A stretch of 56,348 bases of DNA from Bifidobacterium sp. UBA744 (GTDB lineage Bacteria; Actinomycetota; Actinomycetes; Actinomycetales; Bifidobacteriaceae): positions 38,801 through 95,148 of the forward strand of contig DBKS01000045.1 in NCBI GenBank assembly GCA_002298605.1, in the 5' to 3' direction. Position numbers and translations under genes: made by a program. Positions 16,216 through 24,219 of the stretch are shown here, one piece after another (the stretch's first letter is position 1; the number at the start of each line of letters is the position of its first letter). Below the pieces are notes generated by a model, which saw only the letters and a program-made list of their open reading frames with translations, was not told the DNA's origin and did no database searches.

Positions 16216-17409
16216 ATGTCTGATACGACAACTGATACCAAGATATTCACCAAGCAGTCCGTCGGCATCCTGATGCTGTCGCTGCTGACCATGGCCACGG
16301 GCATCGTCTCGCCCGCGGCAAACGCGATCCGTGAATCGTTCCCGGAGATTTCACAGACCATGGCCGATCAGGTCGCATCCATTCCGTCGTTCGCGATGGC
16401 GGTGTTCATTGTGGTGTCGAGCTGGATCGTACGTAAGGTCGGCACCAAGAAAACAGTGCTCATCGGCCTGTGGATGGTCATCATTTCCACTGTGCTCTCG
16501 CTCGTCGCATGGAACATCTGGGTACTGCTCGGCGCTCGTCTACTGCTCGGCGCCGGCTTGGGAACCTACAACTCCCTGGCGGTAAGCCTCATCACCGTTT
16601 CATACCAAGGCGATCGGCAATCCAGGCTGCTCGGATGGCAAAACGCCTTCCAGGGCATTGGCGCGACGGTCGGTTCGATTCTTGTCTCGCTGCTGCTGCT
16701 CCTCAACTGGCATGCCGTATTCGCGATTTATCTGGTTGCCGTGCTTGTGCTGATTTTCTACCAGGCTCATGTGCCCGACATCCCGCTCGCCGGCGACACG
16801 GCGGAAACCGCGGATTCGAACGCCCCCACCACTACAAATTGGTGGGTTGTGGCCGGCAGCGGCGTCATGACGTTCGTGCTGATGACCTCATACATGGTCA
16901 GCGTCGTCAAGCTGCCCGAATACCTTAAGGTGTACGATATCGCCAACGCCTCGGTAAGCTCCCTGCTGATCGGCGCCATCAACTTCGTCGTCATCATCGC
17001 GGGCATCGCATACGGTCGCGTTTTTGCGGCATTGCGCTATCACACCATCACGCTGGCAACGGCGCTTATGGCGGTAGCCTATCTGCTGCTGGCACTGAGC
17101 CCGAGCCTGGTTTCCGCAGTGGTCAGCTGTGTCCTTATCGGCTTCGCATTCGGATTCTTCGTGCCATGGACCTTTGGCGCGGCCAGCAACGCAACGAGTG
17201 CGGCCAATTCCGACAATGTCACCAAGGTTATGATGGTGCTGAACAATCTGGCTAATTTCCTCGCGCCATTTACGGTGATCGCACTGTTGATGGGTCATGC
17301 GGCGAATAGCCTGACCACGGTATTCCTCAATGGATTCATCGTGCTGGTGGTTGTCCTGGTCATCGTAGTGGCACTTGCCTTCGTCAATGCGGCACGGTCA
17401 AGGAAGTAA
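16216..17409 (+). CDS. MFS transporter
   Basis: A 397-residue major facilitator with about twelve membrane helices. The loop 2-3 motif appears as VRKVGTKKTVL (variant of GxxxDRxGRR), and GARLLLGAGLGTYNSL matches helix 4 of the family. A short hydrophilic loop (DTAETADSNAPTTTN) separates the two halves. AAGGGGAAG precedes the ATG. It appears co-transcribed with the VOC gene and ends at a strong terminator. The direction and substrate are unknown; pairing with a VOC enzyme suggests import or export of that enzyme's substrate or product. Confidence 0.88.
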   Translation: MSDTTTDTKIFTKQSVGILMLSLLTMATGIVSPAANAIRESFPEISQTMADQVASIPSFAMAVFIVVSSWIVRKVGTKKTVLIGLWMVIISTVLSLVAWNIWVLLGARLLLGAGLGTYNSLAVSLITVSYQGDRQSRLLGWQNAFQGIGATVGSILVSLLLLLNWHAVFAIYLVAVLVLIFYQAHVPDIPLAGDTAETADSNAPTTTNWWVVAGSGVMTFVLMTSYMVSVVKLPEYLKVYDIANASVSSLLIGAINFVVIIAGIAYGRVFAALRYHTITLATALMAVAYLLLALSPSLVSAVVSCVLIGFAFGFFVPWTFGAASNATSAANSDNVTKVMMVLNNLANFLAPFTVIALLMGHAANSLTTVFLNGFIVLVVVLVIVVALAFVNAARSRK

Positions 17410-17426
17410 TTCCCCCAATGCCGGAA

Positions 17427-17472
17427 AATCCGGTCTTCGGAACCCCATCGGATCCGGAGACCGGATTTTTTA
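17427..17472. terminator. bidirectional terminator between the MFS gene and pafA
   Basis: AATCCGGTCTTCGGA (17427-17441) pairs with TCCGGAGACCGGATT (17453-17467), one mismatch. A run of six T follows on the plus strand and ATTTTCC on the minus strand. It separates two convergent genes. Confidence 0.88.
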
Positions 17473-17493
17473 TGCCCTTGCGGCCCTCATGAC

Positions 17494-18981
17494 CTAGCCG
17501 AGCGCCGCCATCACCCTAAGATAGTCGGGTGTGGGGCGGGCGTTGAACGGGTCGAGCAGCTCGCAATCCTCACGCACCGGATGACCCAGCGTCACATGGG
17601 TCCAATCGCACGACCACTGAGCCCCCGATGCAAGCGCCGCGGCGACGAACGCCCCTCGCAAGGCGGCGCGCGTATTGGACGGCGGCGTGGCCATCGCCTG
17701 CGCGATCGCGTCCTCGCCCAGCAGAGTGCGCATCGCGCCATGTCGTCGCAACGACTCGACGACGGTTCCGTTGGCGATATCGTGGTAGTTGAGATCAAGC
17801 TGCATCAGACGGGCGGCGTCAAGTTGGGGATGCCGGCGGCGCATGGCCTCGATGAAACGCCGTTTGGCGGCCCAATCCACCCAGGTCGACAGCCGTTCCC
17901 ACTGCCCGCTTTCCACGGTGTCCAGCGCCTGCTTCCACAATTCCAGCACCTGAGCGGCATCCGGAAGAATGCCGTCCATGGCATCGGCGTGACCGGCAAC
18001 GAACCGTTGCGCCGCATTGAGATACACGCGCTGAATATCCAGCGCGCTGTATTCCCGGCGCACCGGGACGTCTTCGGACAGGGCGAGCTTTGCTTTTCCC
18101 GTCATATCGCGACTCACCGTTTTGATCGCCTGTCCCGGATCGGCCAGCGCACATGACGCAAACGGCGACATACCACCCGAACGCTGGTGCTCTTCGATCA
18201 CGCACAGCACCAGATGCGTGGTGGCGAGTTTCATCCATGTAGCCACCTGAGACCGGTTGGAGTCTCCGACGATCACATGCAGACGACGAAATCGGTCCGC
18301 GTCGGCGTGGGGTTCGTCCCGCGTGTTCACCATGGGCCGCGACCGCGTGGTGGCACTGGAAACCGCGTCATCAAGAAAATCCGCCCGCTGAGTGAGCTGG
18401 AAGGCGCCCTGCTCGTCAATCCTGCCGGCCCCGCAGAACAGCGGGCGGGTGACGAGAAATGGAATGAGCTCGCGCTCGATGGTTTTCAACGACACCGAGC
18501 GACGGACCAAATAGTTCTCATGGCACCCGAATGAATGGCCTTCGGAGTCGACGTTGTTCTTGAACACATGCACGGCGGCCTGCTCGCCATAAAGCCGTCT
18601 GAGCCGCTGTTGGGCGTCTCGGGCGAGGCTGGCCATCACCCGTTCCCCGGCCATGTCCTGCAGCAATGCCGTCATGGGGTCGCGGGCCTCGGCCGTGGCG
18701 TACTCGGGGTGCGATCCCACATCAAGGTACAGCCGCGCCCCATTGGACAGGTACGTGTTGGTGGAACGGGCCTGGGACACGACCGGCTGGAACATCATCA
18801 TCGCCACCTGACCGGCGTCGCATGGCTTGTCGGTACCGGTCACCGACACGCCATATTCGGTTTCTATGCCGAAAATGCGTGAATAGTCATGATCATGCTC
18901 ATGGGAGGTGGCCGATGCGCCCGACTTGTCGCCGGCGACTTCCACGGAATCGGAGGCACGCTCCACCCGCAACTGGGGCAT
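17494..18981 (-). CDS. pafA: Pup--protein ligase
   Basis: Carboxylate-amine ligase of the glutamine-synthetase-like fold that phosphorylates the C-terminal Glu of Pup and joins it to substrate lysines. Signatures: YSRIFGIETEYGV, SNGARLYLDVGSHPEYATAEARD (metal and catalytic acidic residues), FKNNVDSEGHSFGCHENYL, and VNTRDEPHADADRFRRLHV. It lacks the ~30-residue insertion ('Dop loop') seen in the neighbouring dop, which identifies it as the ligase. The 495-residue form has an N-terminal extension of about 33 residues before the family start. The ATG shares one base with the pup stop (TGATG), so pup and pafA are translationally coupled. Confidence 0.93.
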   Translation of the reverse strand: MPQLRVERASDSVEVAGDKSGASATSHEHDHDYSRIFGIETEYGVSVTGTDKPCDAGQVAMMMFQPVVSQARSTNTYLSNGARLYLDVGSHPEYATAEARDPMTALLQDMAGERVMASLARDAQQRLRRLYGEQAAVHVFKNNVDSEGHSFGCHENYLVRRSVSLKTIERELIPFLVTRPLFCGAGRIDEQGAFQLTQRADFLDDAVSSATTRSRPMVNTRDEPHADADRFRRLHVIVGDSNRSQVATWMKLATTHLVLCVIEEHQRSGGMSPFASCALADPGQAIKTVSRDMTGKAKLALSEDVPVRREYSALDIQRVYLNAAQRFVAGHADAMDGILPDAAQVLELWKQALDTVESGQWERLSTWVDWAAKRRFIEAMRRRHPQLDAARLMQLDLNYHDIANGTVVESLRRHGAMRTLLGEDAIAQAMATPPSNTRAALRGAFVAAALASGAQWSCDWTHVTLGHPVREDCELLDPFNARPTPDYLRVMAALG

Positions 18982-19172
18982 CACTCGCCGCCCTTTTGCA
19001 CAAAGCGGTTCACGTACTCCTCCGCATTGGTTTCCAACGTGGATTCGATATCGTCAAGCACCGCATCGAGATCGTCAAACTGATCGTCCGTCTGCTTGTC
19101 GACGCGCTCGACCCGCGTCTGCTCAGCCTCGACGCGATCGCTATGCTGCCGCGATTCCTGCTGCTGTGGCAT
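18981..19172 (-). CDS. pup: prokaryotic ubiquitin-like protein Pup
   Basis: A 63-residue mostly disordered, acidic modifier that PafA attaches to target proteins. It begins MPQQQESRQHSD and has the C-terminal helix region FDDLDAVLDDIESTLETNAE, ending VQKGGE. The last residue is Glu, not the Gln of mycobacterial Pup, so it needs no deamidation before ligation. The start was chosen for typical Pup length and for GAGAGGGA 6-7 bases upstream; the frame is open 27 codons further up without family similarity. The stop overlaps the pafA start. Confidence 0.95.
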   Translation of the reverse strand: MPQQQESRQHSDRVEAEQTRVERVDKQTDDQFDDLDAVLDDIESTLETNAEEYVNRFVQKGGE

Positions 19173-19261
19173 ATCGTCCCTCTCTTTCTGCGCATACTTG
19201 CGCGCATGGTGGCAATTCCATTCCCCGGCCTGCGCAAACTGCCGACCAGGCACGACTCACA

Positions 19262-20101
19262 TCACTGCTTGGGCATGAGATATTGCTGCAAATCGTCGAT
19301 GATCAGACCATTGGAGGCGACCACGTCATTGTCCTTGTTCCAATGAATGTCATCGCCGTTCCACTGGCTCAGGCGACCCTGGGCCTCCCATACGACCACG
19401 GCGCCGGCCGCGACGGCGGGAATGTCCCATGAATGCAGCATCGGTTCGAAATACGCATCGTATGTGCCGTCGGCGACCTTGCACAGGTCCAGCGAGGCGG
19501 GCCCCACACGCTTCACATCGGCGGGTTTGCCGGCAATCGCCGACACGGTTTTCAGCGCGCGTTCGGATTCCCTGGGAAAATACGACATGCCAAAGCTCAC
19601 CACGGAGTCATCCAGCGTGGGGGTGATGGAGGGAACCACCTTCTCGCGCTTCTCCCCGATCGGGGTGTTGCGAATGCGAATCGCGCCATTGCCGCGCGCC
19701 GCCACATAGGTCAGCCCCAGCGCGGGGGCATGCACCACGCCGACGATCGGCTTGGCCTCACCGTGCTCGTCCACCTCGAACAGCGAAATGGTCACGGTCC
19801 ACTCGGACATGTTACGCATGTAGTTGATCACGCCATCGATATGCCCCACGCACCAATACCGGCCACCGGGCTTGAGATGGCCGGATTCGTCCTCCCAGAA
19901 TCCGTCGAATGGCTCGACATTCGCCAGGCGATTGCGGACGAAGCGAATCAGCAGATCGTCCACATCCGAAGTGAACTGCCTGCGGCTGCGCGGGATGGAC
20001 ACCATCTTGAGATCGTGGGGATTGACCTGCTCCTGCAGGGCATGCTTGCCGGCTTCAACGGCCGCGTCCACCGCCCTCAACGCCAATGTACGACATTCCA
20101 T
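19262..20101 (-). CDS. inositol-monophosphatase-like protein with degenerate metal site
   Basis: A 279-residue member of the IMPase/FIG superfamily, whose active enzymes remove phosphate from myo-inositol phosphate, PAP or fructose bisphosphate with two or three Mg ions. The Glu motif (WEDESG, residues 69-74) and the C-terminal motif SWDIPAVAAG are kept, as is ASLDLCKVADGTYDAYFEP. The central motif, normally D-P-(I/L)-D-G-T, reads GHIDGV at 86-91: the first Asp is Gly and the Thr is Val. Catalysis may therefore be altered or lost. It sits between dop and pup. A GGAG lies 5 bases before the ATG. The substrate cannot be predicted. Confidence 0.82.
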   Translation of the reverse strand: MECRTLALRAVDAAVEAGKHALQEQVNPHDLKMVSIPRSRRQFTSDVDDLLIRFVRNRLANVEPFDGFWEDESGHLKPGGRYWCVGHIDGVINYMRNMSEWTVTISLFEVDEHGEAKPIVGVVHAPALGLTYVAARGNGAIRIRNTPIGEKREKVVPSITPTLDDSVVSFGMSYFPRESERALKTVSAIAGKPADVKRVGPASLDLCKVADGTYDAYFEPMLHSWDIPAVAAGAVVVWEAQGRLSQWNGDDIHWNKDNDVVASNGLIIDDLQQYLMPKQ

Positions 20102-20157
20102 ACTTGCTCCATGTCCTTTTGCTGATTGCCGATAATGAGCTATGCTGCGTCATCCGT

Positions 20158-20182
20158 GCCGAGATCCCCTGATGACCTCGGC
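20158..20182. terminator. hairpin between dop and the phosphatase-like gene
   Basis: GCCGAG (20158-20163) pairs with CTCGGC (20177-20182), 13-base loop. CTCTTTTA follows on the plus strand only, so it is not a canonical terminator for the minus-strand genes. The 157-base gap 20102-20258 holds nothing else that I recognise apart from the phosphatase ribosome-binding site. Confidence 0.35.
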
Positions 20183-20258
20183 CTCTTTTATGCCTGTATC
20201 GTATCCGTCGTCATACCCACGGCAGATTGTACCTTCTTCCGTGCAACGCGCCAAGTAA

Positions 20259-21824
20259 TCAGCTCAGGGATTTCAACAATTCCACGGCTGACGACGAGCG
20301 CGACAGGGCGTCTGCGCAGGCGTCCCGGCCGAACGCGCACGGATCGGCCATATCAAGGCTCAGGCTGTCCGATCCGCCCGCCCGCACCGTCAGATGAGTC
20401 CATGAAACGGCGATCGTCTCCTCCGGGAACCGCCGCACCAGCTGTCCACGCAACCAGGCGCGTGTATCGACGGGCGGCTCGCCGACCGCATGGTCCACTG
20501 CCGCCGCATCGAGCACATGCTCGCTGCGTGGCTCCATCCTGGCCCAGACGGAGGTGCGGGGGTCGAGCGCGGCCCATCCCAAATCCACCGCCTTCAGCTT
20601 CGGACTCGACCAATCCAAGCCCGCCTTGCGCCGCAGACGCTCCAGCAGCTGCCACTTCGCCAGCCATTCCACCCGGGATGCCTCGGCGCTCATCGCCATA
20701 CGCTCGGTGTCATCGGCATGCCGGATGGCCGCCACGTCGGCGAGCGCCTGCCCCCACATCGCCATCACGGATGTGGTCGAGCGGTCGGGCCATACCGGTT
20801 CGCCGGTGGTGTCGGTGCCGTACACCACCGCGGCGGCCGCATACACGGCGGCGCGCAGACGAACCTGCATCATCCACGCGGTGGCGGTTCCGCCAGCCTG
20901 CAGTTCAAGTGGCTTGGACAGCGTCAGGTCATGGGACACCGTGTGCATGGCCTCCACCGGATCGGCAAGTTCAAGGGATGACAGCAGCGCCCCCATGTCG
21001 ACCCCGCCCTCGTCGGCATGTTCCAGCAGCCACAGCAGCATGCTGGTAACGCCAAGCTTCAGCACTTGGGGAACTTCCATGCGGTTGGCGTCGCCGACGA
21101 TCACATGCAGGCGCCGCCACGATTCGGATTCGGCATGCGGCTCGTCGCGCGTGTTGACGATCGGACGGTCGAAGGTGGTTTGCAATCCGAGCTTGGCATG
21201 GATGTAGTCTGCGCGCTGACTGAGTTGGAAGCCGTCGCCTTCGCTGTGTTCGCCCAATCCGACGCGGCCGGAACCGGCATAGATCTGGCGCGAGACAAAA
21301 TGCGGGATCATCAGGGCGGCCACGGTGTCGAACGGCACGTCGCGACGCATCAGATAATTCTCGTGCGTGCCCCAGCTGGCTCCCTTGCCGTCCACGTTAT
21401 TGCGGTGCAGCACAATGCGGCATCCGGCCGTCTCGCTCGCCCGCCGCGCGGCCGCCTGCATCATCACGTCGCCGGCATGGTCCCACGCCACCGCATCGAA
21501 GGGGTCCCGGGTTTCCGGCGCGGAGTACTCCGGATGGGCGTGATCCACGTAAATGCGCGCGCCGTTGGAGGCAAGCACGTTCGTGATCTGCAGCTGCGGG
21601 GAGTCCGTCAGCATGTCCGGCCGCGCGGAGGCGCGGTTCAGCCGATGTCCCCTCATGTCGTTCACCGGATCCTCCTGCCGATAGTCCCATCGAATATGGC
21701 GGGTGCGCGGGGCGGAGGCGCCGTCAACCACGTCGAAGGAGAGTCTGACCGGGTTGTATCGATCCTGTCCCACAGCCGAAACCGCATATTCGGTTTCGGT
21801 GCCCATCACACGCCGTACGCTCAT
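20259..21824 (-). CDS. dop: Pup deamidase/depupylase
   Basis: Homologue of PafA that removes Pup from substrates and, where Pup ends in Gln, deamidates it. It starts MSVRRVMGTETEYAVS. Residues ~40-80 form the long insertion typical of Dop (absent from PafA). NGARIYVDHAHPEYSAPET carries the catalytic Asp; LHRNNVDGKGASWGTHENYLMR and VNTRDEPHAESESWRRLHV are also present. 521 residues, normal length. GAGGAAGGA lies upstream of the ATG. Because Pup here already ends in Glu, depupylation is the expected main activity. Confidence 0.94.
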   Translation of the reverse strand: MSVRRVMGTETEYAVSAVGQDRYNPVRLSFDVVDGASAPRTRHIRWDYRQEDPVNDMRGHRLNRASARPDMLTDSPQLQITNVLASNGARIYVDHAHPEYSAPETRDPFDAVAWDHAGDVMMQAAARRASETAGCRIVLHRNNVDGKGASWGTHENYLMRRDVPFDTVAALMIPHFVSRQIYAGSGRVGLGEHSEGDGFQLSQRADYIHAKLGLQTTFDRPIVNTRDEPHAESESWRRLHVIVGDANRMEVPQVLKLGVTSMLLWLLEHADEGGVDMGALLSSLELADPVEAMHTVSHDLTLSKPLELQAGGTATAWMMQVRLRAAVYAAAAVVYGTDTTGEPVWPDRSTTSVMAMWGQALADVAAIRHADDTERMAMSAEASRVEWLAKWQLLERLRRKAGLDWSSPKLKAVDLGWAALDPRTSVWARMEPRSEHVLDAAAVDHAVGEPPVDTRAWLRGQLVRRFPEETIAVSWTHLTVRAGGSDSLSLDMADPCAFGRDACADALSRSSSAVELLKSLS

Positions 21825-21883
21825 TGCGTTCCTTCCTCACTGCTGTTCGTGGCTGTCGCCGCGGTCTTCGGAAACCGGGTCGC

Positions 21884-23476
21884 CTACCGTTTCGACGTTG
21901 GCTTCGACGTTGGTTCGATGCGCACCACGCGGCCGTTCTCCAACCCGGTGATGCGGGACCATTGGGCTGGATCCGTGGTGCAGATGGCATCGGAGGTCTC
22001 GCGGAACTCCTCCTCGACGGCACGGCCGAACAGACCCGCGTCAAGCGCCACGTCGCTTCCGGACTCGATGGACGCCTTGACGGCCTTCGTCTTCGCCCGA
22101 TCGACGATGTTCTTCAGGGTCGCGCCGGAGATCACATCGGAGAAGTACACCGACGACCAGTCGCCGTTCTCGCTCTGCACGTCGCAGACATGACGTCGAT
22201 CCTCGCGAGCGAAGACATCCCGCACAATCAGCGACACCAATGCGCCGGCGTTCAGCAACGGCGCCAGAGGCAACGACGACGTGATGTAATGGCGCAGAAT
22301 CGACCCGGCCTGCGTCTCGTCGGGCCGATCGATGCGGATCTTGACGTCCAGCCGTCCCGGCCTCAGCACCGCCGGATCGATCATGTCCACACGATTCGAC
22401 GCGCCGATCACCATCACGTTGTCAAGGCTTTCCACGCCATCGAGCTCGGCGAGGAACTGCGGCACAATGGTGGTTTCCACATCCGAGGAGACCCCCGAGC
22501 CCCGGGTGCGCAGCAGCGAGTCCATCTCGTCGATGAACACGATCACCGGCCGCCCGTCCGCCGCGCGTTCCCGGGCGCGATCGAAGATCATGCGGATCAG
22601 TCGTTCGGACTCGCCCACATACTTGTTGAGCAGTTCCGGACCCTTCACCGACAGGAACACGCCGTCCACTCCGGGCGTGGCGTCCGACAGGCTGTGGGCC
22701 ACGGCCTTGGCGATCATGGTTTTGCCGTTGCCGGGAGGACCGTACAGCAGTATGCCCTTGGGCGGCCGCAAATCGAACCGGCGGAACAATTGGCGGTGAC
22801 GGAACGGCAATTGCACCGCGTCGCGAATGCGTTCGATCTGATCGTCGAGCCCGCCGATGTCGTCAAAGGTGACGTCTGGAGCCTCCTCGAGCACCAGATC
22901 GGCGTCCTCTTCGGACGGCAGCGACTCCAAGGCGATCATGCCATTGAGGTCCACCACCACCTTGTCTCCGCGCTTCACCGAAGCGGTGGCCAACGCGGAG
23001 GACCGCCGCACCACACTGATGGTTCCCGACGGATCGCGGACGGCCAGTCTGGCGGGGTCCAGCACCTGATCGACCAGACGAATCGGACCGGTGAAAGGCA
23101 TGTCCCGCGCCTCGACCAACACCATCGACTCGTTCAGCAGCACCGTCTGGCCGCATGCCAACCGCGCGGCGTTGACATTCGGGGCGATCGGCACCACCAT
23201 ATGCCGCGCCCCGTTGATCACCTCGGCGCTGGCGTGCTGCACGCCGTCGTCATCCACCGTCACCTGATCGACTTTCACCATAATGGCAAAGGTCTTCGGG
23301 GGCCGCGCAAGCTGGGCGAGCTGCGTTTTCGCCTTGCCGAGCTCCTGACTGGCCCTGGTCAGCGCATTCGCCAACGCATGGTTCTTCTCGCGCAGACGAT
23401 CGAGCTGTTGGGCCAACTCCTCCCGAGATGCGGATCGCCGGTCGTCATCATCGGGATTCGCCGCGCTGGTATCCAT
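21884..23476 (-). CDS. mpa: proteasome-type AAA ATPase (Mpa/ARC)
   Basis: Ring-forming unfoldase that recognises pupylated proteins. In the 530-residue form, residues 15-58 are the Pup-binding coiled coil, ~60-190 the double OB domain, and ~200-460 the AAA domain with Walker A GPPGNGKT (246-253), Walker B VIVFIDEMDS (311-320) and an SRH ending RPGRLDVKIRIDRPDE. The C-terminus reads GRVVRIEPTSKPTSKR and lacks the Gln-Tyr-Leu tail that docks mycobacterial Mpa on the 20S core. The start MDTSAANPDD has GGAAAGGAC upstream; a longer frame to 23536 overlaps dedA. Confidence 0.93.
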   Translation of the reverse strand: MDTSAANPDDDDRRSASREELAQQLDRLREKNHALANALTRASQELGKAKTQLAQLARPPKTFAIMVKVDQVTVDDDGVQHASAEVINGARHMVVPIAPNVNAARLACGQTVLLNESMVLVEARDMPFTGPIRLVDQVLDPARLAVRDPSGTISVVRRSSALATASVKRGDKVVVDLNGMIALESLPSEEDADLVLEEAPDVTFDDIGGLDDQIERIRDAVQLPFRHRQLFRRFDLRPPKGILLYGPPGNGKTMIAKAVAHSLSDATPGVDGVFLSVKGPELLNKYVGESERLIRMIFDRARERAADGRPVIVFIDEMDSLLRTRGSGVSSDVETTIVPQFLAELDGVESLDNVMVIGASNRVDMIDPAVLRPGRLDVKIRIDRPDETQAGSILRHYITSSLPLAPLLNAGALVSLIVRDVFAREDRRHVCDVQSENGDWSSVYFSDVISGATLKNIVDRAKTKAVKASIESGSDVALDAGLFGRAVEEEFRETSDAICTTDPAQWSRITGLENGRVVRIEPTSKPTSKR

Positions 23477-23507
23477 ACGATTGTCCTTTCCGCTCGTTCC
23501 GATCGTC

Positions 23508-24182
23508 TCACTCCCCCGCACCGGGTTTCGGCCCATCGGCGCGGGCAGTCACCACAGTACGCACTTTGCGCGCAACCCACAGCACAATGACCACAATTAC
23601 GGCAGCGATTACCAGATCCTCGAACGCATCGAGCGCCCCCTGGATCGAGCACCACCGCTCACCGAGCCCGTAGCCCACGGAAATCAGCACGGTGTTCCAG
23701 ACGGCGGATCCAAGGAACGTCCATCCGGTGAACCGCCAGAAATCCATGCCGTTGAACCCCGCGGGAATGGAGATCAGCGAACGCACCACGGGAATCACGC
23801 GCCCAATGAGCACCGACCATGTGCCGTATCGGGTGAACCATGCGTCCGCCCTGGCGATGTCGCGACGGCTCACTCCGGGGATTTTGTCGGCGGCCCGCCG
23901 GATGCGGCGCAATCCCACCCAGCGCGATATGCCATACAACAGCCACGCGCCGGCCAGCGAGCCGATGGTCGCCCAGGCAATCGCCGAAGCCAACCCGAAT
24001 GCGCCACGGGACGCGGTGAAACCGGCTAACGGCAGAATCACTTCGGAGGGAATGGGTGGAAACACGGATTCCAGCGCAATGGCGACCCCCACCCCCAAGC
24101 CGCCGACTCGCTCCATCAGCCATACCAGCCAATCGGTGATGGCCGCGATCAGTCCCGTTCCAGTCGTGCAAAGTTCATGCAT
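23508..24182 (-). CDS. DedA/SNARE-associated-fold membrane protein
   Basis: A 224-residue polytopic membrane protein of the DedA family, linked in other bacteria to undecaprenyl-phosphate or phospholipid translocation and membrane homeostasis. The family segments are FPPIPSEVILPLAGF, with the conserved Glu, and GRVIPVVRSLISIPAGFNGM, with the conserved Arg residues. The start MHELCTTGTG fits the family length. A longer frame up to 24536 runs into divergent serB. The mpa gene begins 31 bases downstream, so dedA may head the Pup operon. Confidence 0.87.
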   Translation of the reverse strand: MHELCTTGTGLIAAITDWLVWLMERVGGLGVGVAIALESVFPPIPSEVILPLAGFTASRGAFGLASAIAWATIGSLAGAWLLYGISRWVGLRRIRRAADKIPGVSRRDIARADAWFTRYGTWSVLIGRVIPVVRSLISIPAGFNGMDFWRFTGWTFLGSAVWNTVLISVGYGLGERWCSIQGALDAFEDLVIAAVIVVIVLWVARKVRTVVTARADGPKPGAGE

Positions 24183-24188
24183 TAGGCC

Positions 24189-24212
24189 ATTGTCCCAAGG
24201 TTTTTCGACAAT
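24189..24212. promoter_or_regulatory. back-to-back dedA and serB promoter elements
   Basis: Two identical hexamers GACAAT face outward: 24207-24212 on plus, 7 bases before the serB ATG at 24220, and 24194-24189 on minus, 6 bases before the dedA ATG at 24182. The two genes are separated by about 37 bases, so each -35 region must lie across the other promoter. Motif match is moderate (G for T at the first position). Confidence 0.4.
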
Positions 24213-24219
24213 CATGGGT

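Noticed and set aside
21824..23590. A 588-codon plus-strand open frame opposite mpa
   Set aside because: Antisense shadow of a conserved AAA ATPase gene; His/Arg/Gly-rich without family similarity.
23692..24219. Upstream extension of the serB frame by about 175 codons
   Set aside because: It overlaps dedA antisense and carries no domain; the HAD motif I lies where a start at 24214/24220 places it.
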